Below are positions 51,350 through 63,861 of a stretch of 64,000 bases of DNA, in pieces; position 1 is the stretch's first letter; each line of letters opens with the position of its first letter. The stretch spans positions 241,936 through 305,935 of the forward strand of contig NW_026516713.1 in assembly GCF_025766255.1 (NCBI RefSeq), in the 5' to 3' direction. The notes under the pieces are model-generated. The model made no database searches. It was not told the DNA's origin and was given only the letters and a program-made list of their open reading frames with translations. This stretch comes from Zychaea mexicana (taxonomy: Eukaryota; Mucoromycota; Mucoromycetes; Mucorales; Lichtheimiaceae). Position numbers and translations under genes: made by a program.

Positions 51350-53626
51350 CTATAAATCACACGTAGCAGCAGCCGAGTCGCCACTGCTGACCTCGCCACC
51401 ATTGGTTGCAGTGTGATGGGCCTGGAACACTTTTTGCAAGCTGTAGAACGTGCTGACCACCATGATCGACAAGCCGAATGTTAGACAGGCCCAATGTGGA
51501 ATCTTGCTCCGCTGGAATACCGATCCTCGCGCAAGTTTAAGGTAGCATAAAGGCGGTAAAATAAAAGCTAGTGCCGTTGCGGAGAATCCGCCCGTCAATT
51601 CCAGCACAATGCCCAGGTTGCATGTCAATAGTGATACCGTCAGTGCTACCAGCACGAGCACGGTTGTAATGGCAATGTGTCGTGTTCGCTGAAACGCTTT
51701 TGCTGGCCAAAAGAATGTTTCCAGAACCTACTTACATCTTTGTCACATGAATAACGATACACACAGCGATGCAAACACATACACATATATATAACAAAAA
51801 ACGCACCTCGCGACACACAAATGCTTCTAAAGGTATTGTCGTAAACATATTCAATCCAAACGCTAGACGCGCAACGTTGATGAGCGTGTTATCGGATGGA
51901 AAGTTGTTTAAAATGTTGCCTATATGGTTTCCCGGTCAAACTTCATATAAATAATCACACAGGAAGAACATGTGACGGAAACTCTAAGAAAAACAAGAAT
52001 TTTACCTGCTGTTTTATCTGTAAACACAACATAACCCGATACAGCTAGTGTCATACAAGTTATAAATGCGATCACCATGCTCAAATGGGTTACTGTAGCG
52101 AATCGATTGAGCGACGGCTGTTTCAATGATCCAAAGATCAAAAAGCTGTTGTGATGACATACAAAAGCTACAATATTGACAAGTAACATCAGTCATCCTC
52201 ATTCAAGATGTCCAATATATTGTTTGCTAAACATTGAAGAAACATTTCTCTCGAGGATATATCATATTGAATACACACCAAAACTGATCACAGCTATTGC
52301 TTGGAACATTTCGTTGTTTGAGAAATTGAAACGCTGCTCTGGGGATCCACGGATATCAGGTGGCATTTTGGGTCCTTCGATGATCACACTTATGATAATC
52401 ACGCCGATAGCGATTAAGGCTAGTCCACTGGTTTTGGCAAGCTTGGATATATCTCGATAGAGTGATAATGGGTATGATACAAAGACGGTGAAAAAAATGA
52501 TACAGAGTCGACGGTTGGCAAAGATCCACAGGATGGGTATATCGTCGATGCCTTCGACGAGAGAGCGGATGACATGTGGTATCGTATCGCCTGTAATTTG
52601 CCAACCAATGAAGCAAAATGTGAGTTTATTTTCCTCAGTCATTCCTGTTGCGCAGTAATGTTGATGTATACGTAAGTAAAAAAAGAAGGGTTTACCCAAA
52701 ATAACGCAGTAAGCGCACATGCCTATTATAGATAACATATTGATAGGTCATCCATACTCGATCTTATTAAGCAAACTGCATAGCATCATGGGCCCCAGTA
52801 GTGCTATTCGTACCTCCAAATCCAAATGCAAATTGAAAAATAGATATCGCTATGAGACCTGCTCGACCAAACGAGAATTCTAGTAAATCTTGATAGGTGG
52901 AACGACCCGCCAACTTGCCATCATACATGAGCAGCCGCACGGTCCAGTCTATAATATGCAATTCTTGTCCTTAGTGTTCCATTCGGTGCTCTTCTGCCCA
53001 TTTTATATAAACGATTCTTACCGACGACCACAGTTAATGTTATTAACAATATGATGCCCATCCAAAATCCCTATAATTTAATTGATCAGTATACCCCATC
53101 CTGCAGCGGATCAAAATTTTAAAAAAAGGGTAGAAAATAAAAAAAACCTACTGCTTCTTTGAAAGAAAAGGGCAAACCGATAATGCCAGCGCCAATGATA
53201 CTGTTGGCCATATTAAGCTATTCAAAGAAAAAATTAGATGGGCTTATTCTTAAGAAACAAAATTCGTTTTCTTTTCGCGCTTCCTCGCCCGCTTACAAAA
53301 CTAGCAAACATAGAGCCACCTTCTGTTGGAAGCCTATAGTCAAAGAATTTCGGATCGTCGTCATCGTCACCTACAAACTCGACATCTTGAATCTGCGATT
53401 GGTCCGTAAAATTGCCGAGAGGAGTCGTTTCTGAATCGTCGACATCCAGTTGTGCGTATTCGGCAGTGACGGCATTGCCGTTCGTGATGTTGAAGGTCCA
53501 GTGATCAGCATCAGCAGTAGCAGGGGAGTAATCTTCCGTCGACTTGGTTAAAGAAGCAGAAGTATTTTCCGGAAGCAGTAGCGCCTTTGAATCGTCGACG
53601 TCGTCGTGCTGTGCGGCAGAACCCAT
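51350..53626 (-). CDS. Vacuolar amino-acid transporter, AVT/SLC38 type
   Basis: Nine exons (53626-53297, 53217-53152, 53070-53022, 52948-52814, 52722-52696, 52590-52279, 52167-52006, 51919-51807, 51727-51350) give 523 residues with matching phases. The N-terminal 110 residues are acidic and cytosolic. TM1 has the hallmark NMANSIIGAGIIGLPFSFKE of the AAAP family. Later pieces are WTVRLLMYDGKLAGRSTYQD, YPLSLYRDISKLAKTSG, FVCHHNSFLIFGSLKQPSLN and LNMFTTIPLEAFVCRE. Eleven helices are expected. Family members export or import neutral and basic amino acids across the vacuole membrane with protons. Exon 5 is 27 nt (MCAYCVILG). Substrate direction cannot be inferred. Confidence 0.93.
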
Positions 53627-53875
53627 GAAGCATATGTGGAAAGGAAAGAGACAATGCTTTTTTTTTTGCCCTAGCCCGCTCTAGGCATAATGTCATTTCG
53701 GGCTCTATTTTTTATAGGAGACATTATATATAACAAACTCCTTCCGTCACTGAAACTGATATTTTTTATTTATGCATAAAAGCGAAAGAAGCGTGTATGT
53801 AATAAGTCGCTTTTTGACAGCAGTCGATCTTTTTAAAGAGGTGCGTACCTCTTTCTCTCTCTCACTCCGCCCGTG

Positions 53876-54829
53876 TCACCTGGATGTGGTAGTAATACTT
53901 CTTCCTGTGAATTCCAATGGCTCCCGTGGTGGAAATCTTGTTATGCCTCTCAGCACATAATCCTTGGCCCGCTTGCCCGATTTAGTGGTGAGATCATAGC
54001 GCATAATCATTTCAGCCAAAATGTATTTGATCTCGTCAACGGCAAAGTATCTGCCGGGACACGCATGTGCGAACATTCCAAACGTCATGTATTCGGGTCC
54101 AACAGATGATGCGGATGAACAACTACTATCGTCGTTGGCATGCATAAACCGATGCGCATCGAATTGATCCAAAGGACATGATGATCCAAGCGCTGCTGTT
54201 TCTGGCATGTATGCAGGACAGATGTGCGCATCATACATGGCGCCCAAAACCAGACTACCCCGCGGAATCATTTGGCCAGTCGACAAAATGACATTGTCTA
54301 ATGCCTTGTGATGCATTCCTAGGTATGAAGTATCGTACCGTAACACTTCTCGTAGTAGCGAGTCTAATAGTCTGATCTGGCTCACTGTTTCAGGCGTGCG
54401 ATCATTACCGAGCTTTTCGATTTCTGCACGCAACTCTGCCTGTAAAGCAGGACGACACGCAAGTTCATGTAGTGCAAACGAGGCGAACGTGGTCGTGGTG
54501 TGGATGGAAGCAAGCACAATATTTTTGAAATAGAAAGCAGCCTCCTGGGGCGTTCGCAGCTGACCATTGGCCTTGGGCAAATTGAGCACCATCGCTGCAT
54601 AAGATGGCTCGTCGTCATGACTAACTTCGCCGGCACGGATCTTTTCCATTTCAGGCACCAGCAGGTCCATAATCAGATCGATTTGACTTTCCACCGAAAG
54701 ATGTCGCTTAATTAGAAAATTTGCGATCCACTCTGGAAGTACTGCAAGTGTAATACCAGCTCGGGTCACCTTCTGGGTAAAGTTAGCCATGGAAATGACG
54801 AGGTCCTGGTTATGGCCAACTTTGCTGCC
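53876..54829 (-). pseudogene. Cytochrome P450, 5'-truncated
   Basis: Open from about 54829 to 53876. It retains the C-terminal two thirds: GSKVGHNQDLVIS upstream of the first ATG (54790, MANFTQKVTRAG), an I-helix region (NIVLASIHTTTTFASF, lacking the usual acidic residue before the threonines), the K-helix ExxR (SLLREVLRYD), a PERF-like segment (DQFDAHRF) and the haem loop FGMFAHACPGRYFA with the cysteine ligand. About 200 N-terminal residues, including the membrane anchor and helices A-F, are missing. An in-frame stop lies just upstream. The next 130 bp lead to the transposase gene on the other strand. No N-terminal P450 sequence was found on the far side of that gene. It is probably non-functional unless an unseen exon exists. 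Confidence 0.75.
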
Positions 54830-54978
54830 AGCAAGACACAGACATGATCGGTTTCGTTATTCATCAAGAAAAATTACGTCAGAGAAGTTTTCAATCACAG
54901 AGTAAAACTTTTTCATGTTCCCACAGCGACGCGTCGCAATTGTACCTTTGTTGTTTTGTCAATTGCTCACCTACAACA

Positions 54979-57300
54979 ATGGCCTCTGCATCTGATAGCC
55001 TTGGATACCTTGTCCGTGTCTTTCCCACCTACCCGACCGAAGTAGTTACAGAGACTTTTGACAACCAGCAACAACTTGACGAGTGGGTTAAAGAAAACCC
55101 CAAGCAGCCTGCCAACTTCATCACCAACAACAAGTACATCTCCGTACCCAAGGCTTCAGATGCACGCCGAAACAATACCGGCCGTCCTCGGAAAGTTGAA
55201 CGTAGCATCACTTTTTTCTGTGATCACTCAAGAGAAACATCGGTACCAGCTGTCCCTGCTCCCATCAAAAAACGTCGACTTGCAAAACCTTCCATTAAAG
55301 TAAACTGTCGTGCTCGATATTGTATTCAATACCTGGTCTCAGGCAAAATCAAAGTTGTATATCACTGGCAACATCAGTATCATGACCCTACCGAGATAAC
55401 CAATGGAACTCGCTCACAAATCCCCCCTGAAACACGTAAATGGATTGAAAACTTGTCAATAACAAGTTGGAGTGGGATCAAATTCAGGAACATCTGCGTT
55501 TGACTAGTAAACAACTTCAAGATGTAAGTATCATGTATACATGTAAAGCAAAACTTTGATATCAACTCGTAGAGATGCTAACCGGTGGTATCAGCTCGAG
55601 GAAGGCGAAGGACCGTTCCCGGAAGCCTTACGTGTGAAGCAGCATCATGTCATGAATATCATCGCCAACCAACAGTCAAGATTAGCAAGAAAAGATTTAA
55701 TCGATAAAGAAAGTGTAGTCAAGTGGCTTCTCTTTTTAAAAGATCAAGGTTATCAAACGTTGGAATATATCACGGATTCTACTTTTGTTGTTGCATGGAT
55801 ATCATCACGACAAGCTTTGGTAAGAAAAGATATATACTTAAATATAATGCAATGTTCGTATATTAAGATGCGTATGTGCTTTATAGCTGCTCAAGAAATC
55901 AAATGAGATCTGTATTGATGCCACACACAAGACTTGCAAATCTATCATCAATGGTCGGGCTGATGCGTATCTGTTTTCTATCGTTGCCAAGCATACAGTT
56001 ACTGGACAAGGTTACCCTCTTGCGTTTATGATCACAGATAAAGAAGATAGTGAAAATTTGCAAGTATGGTTTCGATGGCTCCGAGACAGAATTGAATACA
56101 CACCAACAAGGATCATGATCGATTGCAGTCCAGTTGAAATTAACAGCATCAGAGCAGTTTATGGTCATCAAGTTCAAGTTCTTCTGTGTCATTGGCACAT
56201 CAAAAGAGCATGGGAAAAGCACATCACGTCCAAGGTACCATTTAGTTAGCCACATTATCGTATATTCAATATAACCTTCTTTTTTCTATATGTTGGGTTA
56301 TAGATCAAAACTACTCTGTCAACAGCGGATACGAAGAAAAGAAGAGATGAAGCTCGTTCTGCCCTTGGTTCTTTGATGAATTGCAAAACCGTCGTTGAAT
56401 TTGTGCAGGCTTGGTTAACAATTGGCGGGATACATATGAGCATTTTATGGCTGTGTGTTGGACTATTGGGCATCCTAAGCATCATCTTTGGAGCAAGGCT
56501 TGGAGAGAGGTACGTTTTAGGCTCGTTTTAGCTTTATTTTGCGCTTCAACATAATGCACGGTTGTATATTCTTTAGAATGCGTCCTTCCATACAAATAAT
56601 CTGATCGAAAGCTGGCATTCCAAACTTAAACGCAAATATCTTCCATACAGTCGCAATCATCGTGCTGATCGTGTAATCTATATGTTGACGCAGTTTTTGA
56701 AAATGATTACCGTGCTCAAGTCCTACGTATTTTGGCTGGTGTCGAAGAAACAACAGCGACTAGAGAAGCTTAACAAACGAAAGAGAAGCCTGCAAAAAAT
56801 CACCAGATGAAGCTGACCGGATGATAACTATCCATGATGATCATGTATGTACCACTTCTGTATGTGTGCGTTTACTTTTACAATTGCTGATCGTACTGTG
56901 GCAATAGGTTACCTATCAATCTTTTGCTAGTTCTGCATTGTATACTTTAAAGCTTGAAGAAACTGATAGCAATGGCGTTATTGGTTCTTGTAGTTGTGAA
57001 GATTTTAAAAGCGTAACCAACCATGCAAGCATATATATCTTAGCGCATATAACACCACCATTCTAGTAATCATAAACCAAAGTTTCCCTCGCCAATCAAC
57101 AACAGCATCATCGTCATTACCAGCATCATCTTTAGTCAACAACATTAACAGCATCTATGCAACTAGCACCATCCTCACAGCACCAGCAGCGGCAACATAG
57201 AAACGATCTGCTCGCTGAATATGAACGCTCGACAAATCAACTTGATAATCTATTTGCAAGAAACAAATCAAACATATCTACAACACAACTAGAGAATTGA
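54979..57300 (+). pseudogene. Mutator-like (MULE) transposase, frameshifted
   Basis: Begins MASASDSLGYLVRVFPTYP. Exon 1 holds a FAR1/WRKY-GCM1-like DNA-binding domain (SITFFCDHSRETS, VNCRARYCIQYL, VYHWQHQYHD). The exons at 55573-55819 and 55885-56235 carry the helix-rich linker and the MULE catalytic domain (EICIDATHKTC; RIMIDCSPVEINSI). A later exon has NNLIESWHSKLKRK, the likely acidic third residue. A SWIM-type finger follows (SCSCEDF then CKHIYIL), and the C-terminus ends near 57300 (LLAEYERSTNQLDNLF). Frames break near 55455, 56408, 56697 and 57025, mostly as if one base were lost each time. Exons 1 and 2 also mismatch by phase. No terminal inverted repeat was found by eye. Dead copy of a class II element. 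Confidence 0.85.
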
Positions 57301-57775
57301 TTGTTCTACAATAAAGGCTATACACAGTCGTAGAAAAAATCATCAATCCAAATGCATGTCCCTCTCGTCAACAATGAAGAATAAAATAAATATTTAGCAG
57401 AGATACTTATTACATATATTTTGTTTTCTAATACTCTTGGTTGGACTTGGTATATATTTGTTCGGATAAAGCTGTTGGACTTGCAATATGGGACATGGGA
57501 TTTGTGAACTGATCAATGATAGCGCCGCTATCTAAATTATCAACAAAGGCAAAGCCATAAGTGTGCATGGATCATGTGTCATCATTAGCAATAGTAATAC
57601 ACATCAACCAAGAAGCACCAAACAGGGAAAGAAGCGTATTGAGAAACAAGAATTAGACAGGTAGTATATCAGAGTCTTCAAAAAAGATAAACAGATATAT
57701 TAAGTTTTTGTGTCTATGCTGATACAATAGCTTTAACCTCTTGATCCTTCGTCGTCAATTTAAACATTATCAACC
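57301..57775. other. Spacer between the MULE remnant and the Myb-like gene
   Basis: 475 bp of AT-rich sequence. It should contain the right end of the MULE, but I see no inverted copy of the sequence left of 54979. No exon is supported. Confidence 0.4.
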
Positions 57776-58394
57776 ATGCCGTTATGGGAAGCTCAAGATA
57801 TCGCGATTTTGATACAACAAAAGCAGCAATATCCGCATGCGTCTTGGGAATATATTGCGCGAATAATTGGCAACCGCCACACACCTTCAGCCTGCAAGGC
57901 ACGATATCGTCAATACAAGGTGAGTATGATATTTGAAAAACAGAAAGAGCTATTGCGGTATCGTGTATTATAAATTTATCATAATATGTTGCATATTTCT
58001 AGCCACCGTTACCTTCTCATTGGACTCCAACTCAGCGATATTACCTTGCAAAGCTGCGCGCATCCAAACCCCCTTTATCATGGAACGAAATAACTTCGCG
58101 GGTGGATCATCCGCCAGAAGAATGTGAGGAGGTTTATCGTCACCAGATAAACCATAGAGAAATCGTTTATGCCAGAGGAGTTGTGGAAGGGGAAATTAAA
58201 AGAGCAGAGCAAATACAGCTTAAAATGGATGTAAGTAATCATCGTCCAATCTTACACTGACTATATAATAGAAGGTGATTAATAAATAAAAAGCTGGATA
58301 ACTTAATATCTTTTTTTAGTTGCATCCTATTCGATGGGGTCCCATCGTAGGTGATCGGCGCAACAAGCATTGGACCCAAGAGGCGCTGGTTTAA
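57776..58394 (+). CDS. Small Myb/SANT-like protein
   Basis: Exons 57776-57919, 58003-58230 and 58320-58394 (all phase 0) encode 148 residues. The first exon reads MPLWEAQDIAILIQQKQQ, then SWEYIARIIGNRHTPSACKA, a helix-helix-turn-helix with spaced Trp/Ile as in Myb/SANT repeats. A second partial repeat follows (SHWTPTQRYYLAKLRAS, PLSWNEITSRVDHPPEECEE). The last exon ends RNKHWTQEALV. No catalytic domain. It lies 475 bp downstream of the dead MULE and 975 bp upstream of the Fanzor-type gene in the same orientation, so it may be a transposon passenger or a small host regulator. DNA binding is inferred. Confidence 0.7.
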
Positions 58395-59369
58395 TCCTAG
58401 CACGACTATCTTTCTTTCACATGCTCAAAAGGTGATATACACATGGGTTAATCATTTGCATAAAAGATATATCTTCTTGTTAATAGTCACCTGTGAGTAT
58501 TAGCATCAATTATTTACAAGAATTTTCTTTTATAAAAGGTGCCTTTTCAAAGTCATAGTGCACTTGTGGTAAACCACACTACTTTGAGATTGATCCGGAC
58601 AACTCATCCCACTCCGCCGTCTTTGTAACCATTAGAAAGCAGTAGAGAGAACACCACACACACGAATGACATAATTAGCGCCATATCAATAATCTCTCAA
58701 ACATGGATCACAATCGAGAATAACTCAGAACCAACCATTGTATACACATTGTCCTATTCTCGAGTTAGTCAGCACTTCCTTTGAATCTAGCTTATATGAG
58801 TTGAGCGAAGTGTACCTGTCAAAGAGCTTTTTTTTTGAATGAGCCAGGTGGAGGCTGAAATTTTATTGGTTGGTCACACGTTCAATGTCAAAGAGCAGAT
58901 ACCAATTCCAGCACAGACAAAGGTGAAATTCGCCAAACAAGGAGCACACTGATCAAGACAAAGATGACTCTTTACAATCGGAAGGCAGCGTTCATTGTCA
59001 TGACCGCCAAACTCAACCTTACCATCCTTCTTCATCTTTGAAACATCCGAAACCTAGCATGTCCGCGATCCATTCATCAGTTCATCCAAACGGAAGTCTT
59101 GACAGCATATCCAAGAGTATATAAAGGGTTGTTAATTCATTCAAAAAAAATCATCTCATATTTGACTCTCACAGTATTTCATATTGTCTTTTATTCAATC
59201 TCTTTTCTCTTATTATCTATTCACAACCCACGTTCATCACAGCACTCCTTCTCTCAAACAAGGTCTTCTTTTCTCCTTCTTACAACTTTCTCTCCAATAA
59301 CTCTCTTTCTATCTTATCACTATTGTTTTATATACATAAAGCCTTGCACCTTTTTACTCAATACTAAAA
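58395..59369. other. Upstream region of the Fanzor-type gene
   Basis: 975 bp without a supported exon. The sequence around 58700-58770 contains a short inverted pair (CGAGAAT / ATTCTCG). The last 250 bases are pyrimidine-rich, a likely promoter. If the Fanzor gene belongs to a transposon, its left end should lie here or further left, but no terminal repeat is obvious. Confidence 0.4.
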
Positions 59370-62300
59370 ATGGTGTCTATCAGTGTCGTGGACGACAGCG
59401 ACACTGATATGACTATGGAATCAACCGACTCATTTGATACCGACAATATGCTCGTCGATAATGACCCAACCACTGATGCTTTTTCGGAAGCGAGCGACGG
59501 TGCGGCTATGATGGATGTGGACGACGAAAATATTGGTTTTGACAACGTTAATGACTACTATGACGACCTGGATAACGACACTAGCTCGGACATTACATCA
59601 TTTGCCGAGAATGAGTACTCCTATGACGAAATAGCGTACATGGAGCAAGAAGGAGCAGCAGGTACTGTTAATATTGTCTTTCCACTTGTCTTCTGTATAA
59701 AATTTTTATGAGCATGTATATAGTAGACTTACTATGGTTGTATCTTTATATTATTTCCTACATAGAACCGGAGCCAGACTTCATTCGCGACACGTTTTAC
59801 GGCCGCGCAAATACATGGCGATTAGCCAGTCGCAAATGCAAGTTGAGGGTAGCATTAAATGAAAATCGTGAGCTGTACAGGGTTCGTACACCATTTATAA
59901 AGCCGACACCAAGATCATTCATAATTATCTGGACAGAAAAGCTAAAACAATCTTATATTACCGCTAGGCTTACCTTCGTTCGTTAGCTGAGTGGTACCAA
60001 GTACTTCGCAGAGACGCCTTGAACTTGATTAATCTGCATGCTCTGCTTGCATACGAAAGCAACGGTGAGATACCCATGCCAGAATTAGACAATCAAACGT
60101 ATTGGGCTACGGCATTTCGGATGGTGATCACCAATCCAACGCAAGAGGCACCTATACCGGCTCGCGTGAGAATAATTTCTGTTGCTTGGGATGAATTGTG
60201 CATAATATGTACTGTATGTCGCGGAGCATGCAACACTGACAAGTTTTTACATTATTGACTTCAATAGACTCCAAACCGCTACGCCGTTCTACGCGATATC
60301 TTCAATAACCATTATCAGCCACAACGCCGGAATGCGGAAACAGGAGAAGGTATTAGATATACCGATATGACGCTTTGAAACTGGGTAAATGTAAAACAAT
60401 GATAGATGTTTGATACTGACTTTCTTAACAGCGTTATACGATCTTCCTGTTCTTCGTCAAGACTTATCAATGTCCTTGTTGGCTCGATTAGCAGAGCTGT
60501 TTGCAGTAAAGGCTAAAACCAGTAAGTGTAGTGTACACGCAATTCTTACATGCTCTATGTATGATTGTTGAACTATAAAAATAGTTATTAACTGAGGAAA
60601 TAAATTTGTAGATGCCATGAACCACCTATGCACCAACATTCCTGTCTTTCTCAAGCGTGTATGGGTCGCATATCTGAGTCATCTGCGCCATGAACATAAC
60701 CTTACCTTTCGAATCAGCATCTCTAGCATGGGTAAACAAAAGAATGATTTTCTTTTCTACTTAAATTGGTAATACTGGAGTGTTGAAAAATATCTCACCG
60801 CTATTTTTTATGGTGATCTGCTTATAGCAAAAGAAATCTGTAATTTGATCACAACGCACAGAACTCATTTGACTCAGCGTTTAATTGAACGAATTCCAGC
60901 AGCAATCTTTACTGAGGTGCTTCAATATTTCAAGTAAGAAATTACACATAATTTCTTTTTAATTTGTTATGATGATTATATAGATACAACACATAGATAA
61001 ACACACAGTTATAACTAAGACGGTGTACCTAATTTCAACTTTTTTAGCCAACACACTGCACGATTCGAACAAGCATATGCCGGCGTGAATATCGCACGCA
61101 TAGTACAGCGACCGTCCATATCTGGCCCTGCAATGCTAGTGAATTCGCTATCCTTTTATATCTGGCTGTCACTTGAAGCCCAGCCTTTCCAATTCTGTCC
61201 CAAGTGGACTCCACTACCACTTGCCAGTCACCGCATTGGATTCATGCCGGTCGACCTTGAAACTATGTATTACATCGTACGCGAAGTGGACGAGCGAGAT
61301 CCTGCACAAGTGCCGGATAATATTGTGGTAATGATATGCGTTTTTACTCTCTTTGTGTTTCCAGTTATTAAAAGATGTTATTTGTTTATTTACTGGCTTG
61401 TTTCCATCGATGCATAAATCTAGAGACCAAATAACGTTCCTGGTCGTGGACGTTGCTTGTCATATCGTGTTTTCAGACAGCAAGATCCTGAGCTGCTTGA
61501 AGGCTTCTGGGAGTCGCTATTTAATATCGGTCACGTAGAGCCGCGACGTTGCCGATACGCAGTCGAAGGTAGATTCCGTATACATTTTGAATAGTCACAA
61601 AGTGGTATCTTTTGATAGTTATATCTAAACTCATCTATCTCATATACATTTATAAATATGATGTGCCCAGGTCAAGGTGTTGTGCCCCCAGAAGACCGCG
61701 AGCTCAAACTCTTCAATAACACATTCGAAACGGATGGTGTCGCCATTGTGTTCCATTTTCGCAGGCCTGTGACAACGCGGCGTGGAGGTTGGTAGTACCC
61801 TCATAGCATGCAATATTAAAAGTATGTATTTGGTCATGACGAGATCTCATAAATCTATTGTTAGAGTATATGCCTTCTAGCTCCAAACAAGTTAAACGCT
61901 TTCCTCGTGAAATTGACGTCACACAGTGGAGAAGAGGAATGTATCATCTTTCCAAAGAGCCAGATGGTCTTGATGCAGAGCGGCTTCATAATTTTCGAAC
62001 AGTGTTCATAGACCCAGGTATATATCTAATCATTCTCAAAATATGTAACGTTATCTAAGTAGATATTTTGTATATTACTTTAGGCATCCGGTCTCTGGTC
62101 ACTGCTGTAGACACTCTTGAGCCGCTCGAAACACCTGAAGCGAGAGCAGAGCACGTATATCAGCTAAATAACAGAACATACCAGTGAGTACTGCGTGCAG
62201 TATATTTACTTTTAGCAAGTATGAGCGTGTGTCCGCGCTTTTTACATCTGATGCCAACATGTTTGATTTTGTACATAACCCTTTTTCAGGTTCCAGTCCA

Positions 62301-63861
62301 TGTTCAAGTGGGCGCTCCAAAAGGAAAACAAAAATCGAGCACGCTATGCTCATGTCGAGCGACAGGCTCATCCGGATCAAGATATCCCGGAGATACAGGA
62401 GGTGTATGATATGTTGAGAGGACATCCGGCTTCAGCGCCTACTTCGGAAGGTTTCCGAAATTACATCAGAATGTTGAGTGGCGTGCACAGACAGTAAGTT
62501 ACTCAGCTATGTCGATATATACTGGAACACCGTGATCATCATTTTGGCATGAGTATTCACTCTAGTTTTTTTTTTTTTTTTGAAAAAAAAAATAGCATCC
62601 ATGAACAATTTAACAAACATTTCTTTCACCGGGAAACGTTACTCACTCTTTTTTCTGCGCGCAAAAGCGCATTGGAGAATCTTGCCAACAGATTGATAGG
62701 GTTGGATCACCGTGAGATGTAAGTATCTTTCTGTGTATGAGTACTTCTTTGATAAGTCGCAAAAGCTAATATGGTTGCTTCAAGGTACCTCTCCCTTTCT
62801 TCAATAAGGCCTCCAAACGCGAACGCAAAGCTCACCGCCGCCGGTTTCGCCGACCGCGCCGCGCACATGCAGGATTCAGAGTGGAAGACAATTGTATTGT
62901 AGCATATGGTGATGGAAGGTTTAAGCCCTCCTTCAAAGGATTTGAACCTATTCCTGTTGAGGTAAATAAGAAAATTTATCTGGCAGACGTGGTGGAACGT
63001 TAATTAGTGACGAATGAAGCGAGTGTCCTTGCTATGAATTGACGCCTATATTATAAATAACTTTGTAGACGTTCCGGGCGGTTCTAGCAAGACGTGTAAT
63101 GGTCATGCTCATCGATGAGTATGAACCAGTGTTGTGTGCAGTGCTTGCGATGCGAACACGCGTCAATTTCGAGACCGTCCAGGAAGTGTTCAAGTGTGTC
63201 GCGAGCACACAAAGCGGAGAATTCGTCGGATCCGCGAACGGCTGAAAATGGACACAGGAACAATGCCCGCGGCAGCTCTGGTGTGTGGATGACGACGCCA
63301 TAACCTTTGGCCAACATCGACTTGCCAACGACCGTCAAAACGCTGGTACGTAATATAGGCTTTGTTACTTTCTATCGTGTATACAAAAGTTTGTAAAACA
63401 GTGAGAGAGCTTCAATAGCTAATATTAATGGTTGTAATAATATACCAAAACTTATTTCCAGCTGGTTCCCAATTATCCGTGTATCCATTGAAGTTCTGCG
63501 ATCATTGTCCTGTACCTACTGTAAGTAGCTAGTATTTGATTGTTTTATTACATCAGTGCCTTGATAATGCATCATGCGACTTGCGCATAAAGCTCACATT
63601 ATCTATACATATAGTTGTGGGACCGTGATAATAATGCTGCCCGAAACATTGGTCGTATCTTCATGCAATACGTCCAAACTGGTAATTTGAGATTCGCGAC
63701 CACCGTCGATGCGTCGTCCCGCTGGAGAAAATGTATTAGACGATGCCCACGACGACGAGTTTGAAGAGGAGAGGAGAAAGACGAAGAAGAGCAGGCCTTG
63801 GCGCCTGTCATGGAGTGAGTGGGAGGGCCACTCCAACGAGATACAAACTGGGGGGAGGTAA
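59370..63861 (+). pseudogene. Fanzor-type nuclease (eukaryotic TnpB homologue), degraded copy
   Basis: Intron-rich gene (about 17 exons) starting MVSISVVDDSDTDMTMES, with a ~100-residue acidic N-terminus. Helical and beta segments follow (ALLAYESNGEIPMPELDN; FLKRVWVAYLSHLRHEH; PFQFCPKWTPLPLASHRIGF). RuvC-I is FRTVFIDPGIRSLVTAVD (Asp codon 62011-62013). Later come a long helical insert, IVAYGDGRFKPSFKGF, and RRVMVMLIDEY followed by the zinc finger (TSVVCSAC, then YPLKFCDHC at 63488-63508). The last motif is LWDRDNNAARNIGRIF (63615-63662). This order (RuvC, IDEYxTS-C-x2-C, C-x2-C, WDRDxNAARN) is the TnpB/Fanzor signature. Damage: frame changes near 59905, 62800, 63123, 63285 and 63693, and an in-frame TAG near 59970. 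The end may extend beyond 63861, where a GTAAGT donor lies. Family members use a guide RNA to cut DNA; this copy is probably inactive. Confidence 0.82.

Noticed and set aside
54840..57500. Long terminal inverted repeats of the MULE
   Set aside because: By eye no matching inverted sequence was found on the two sides. A self-alignment would be needed to exclude it.
63084..63338. Minus-strand open frame under the Fanzor zinc finger
   Set aside because: It overlaps the conserved C-x2-C segment on the other strand and has no family resemblance.
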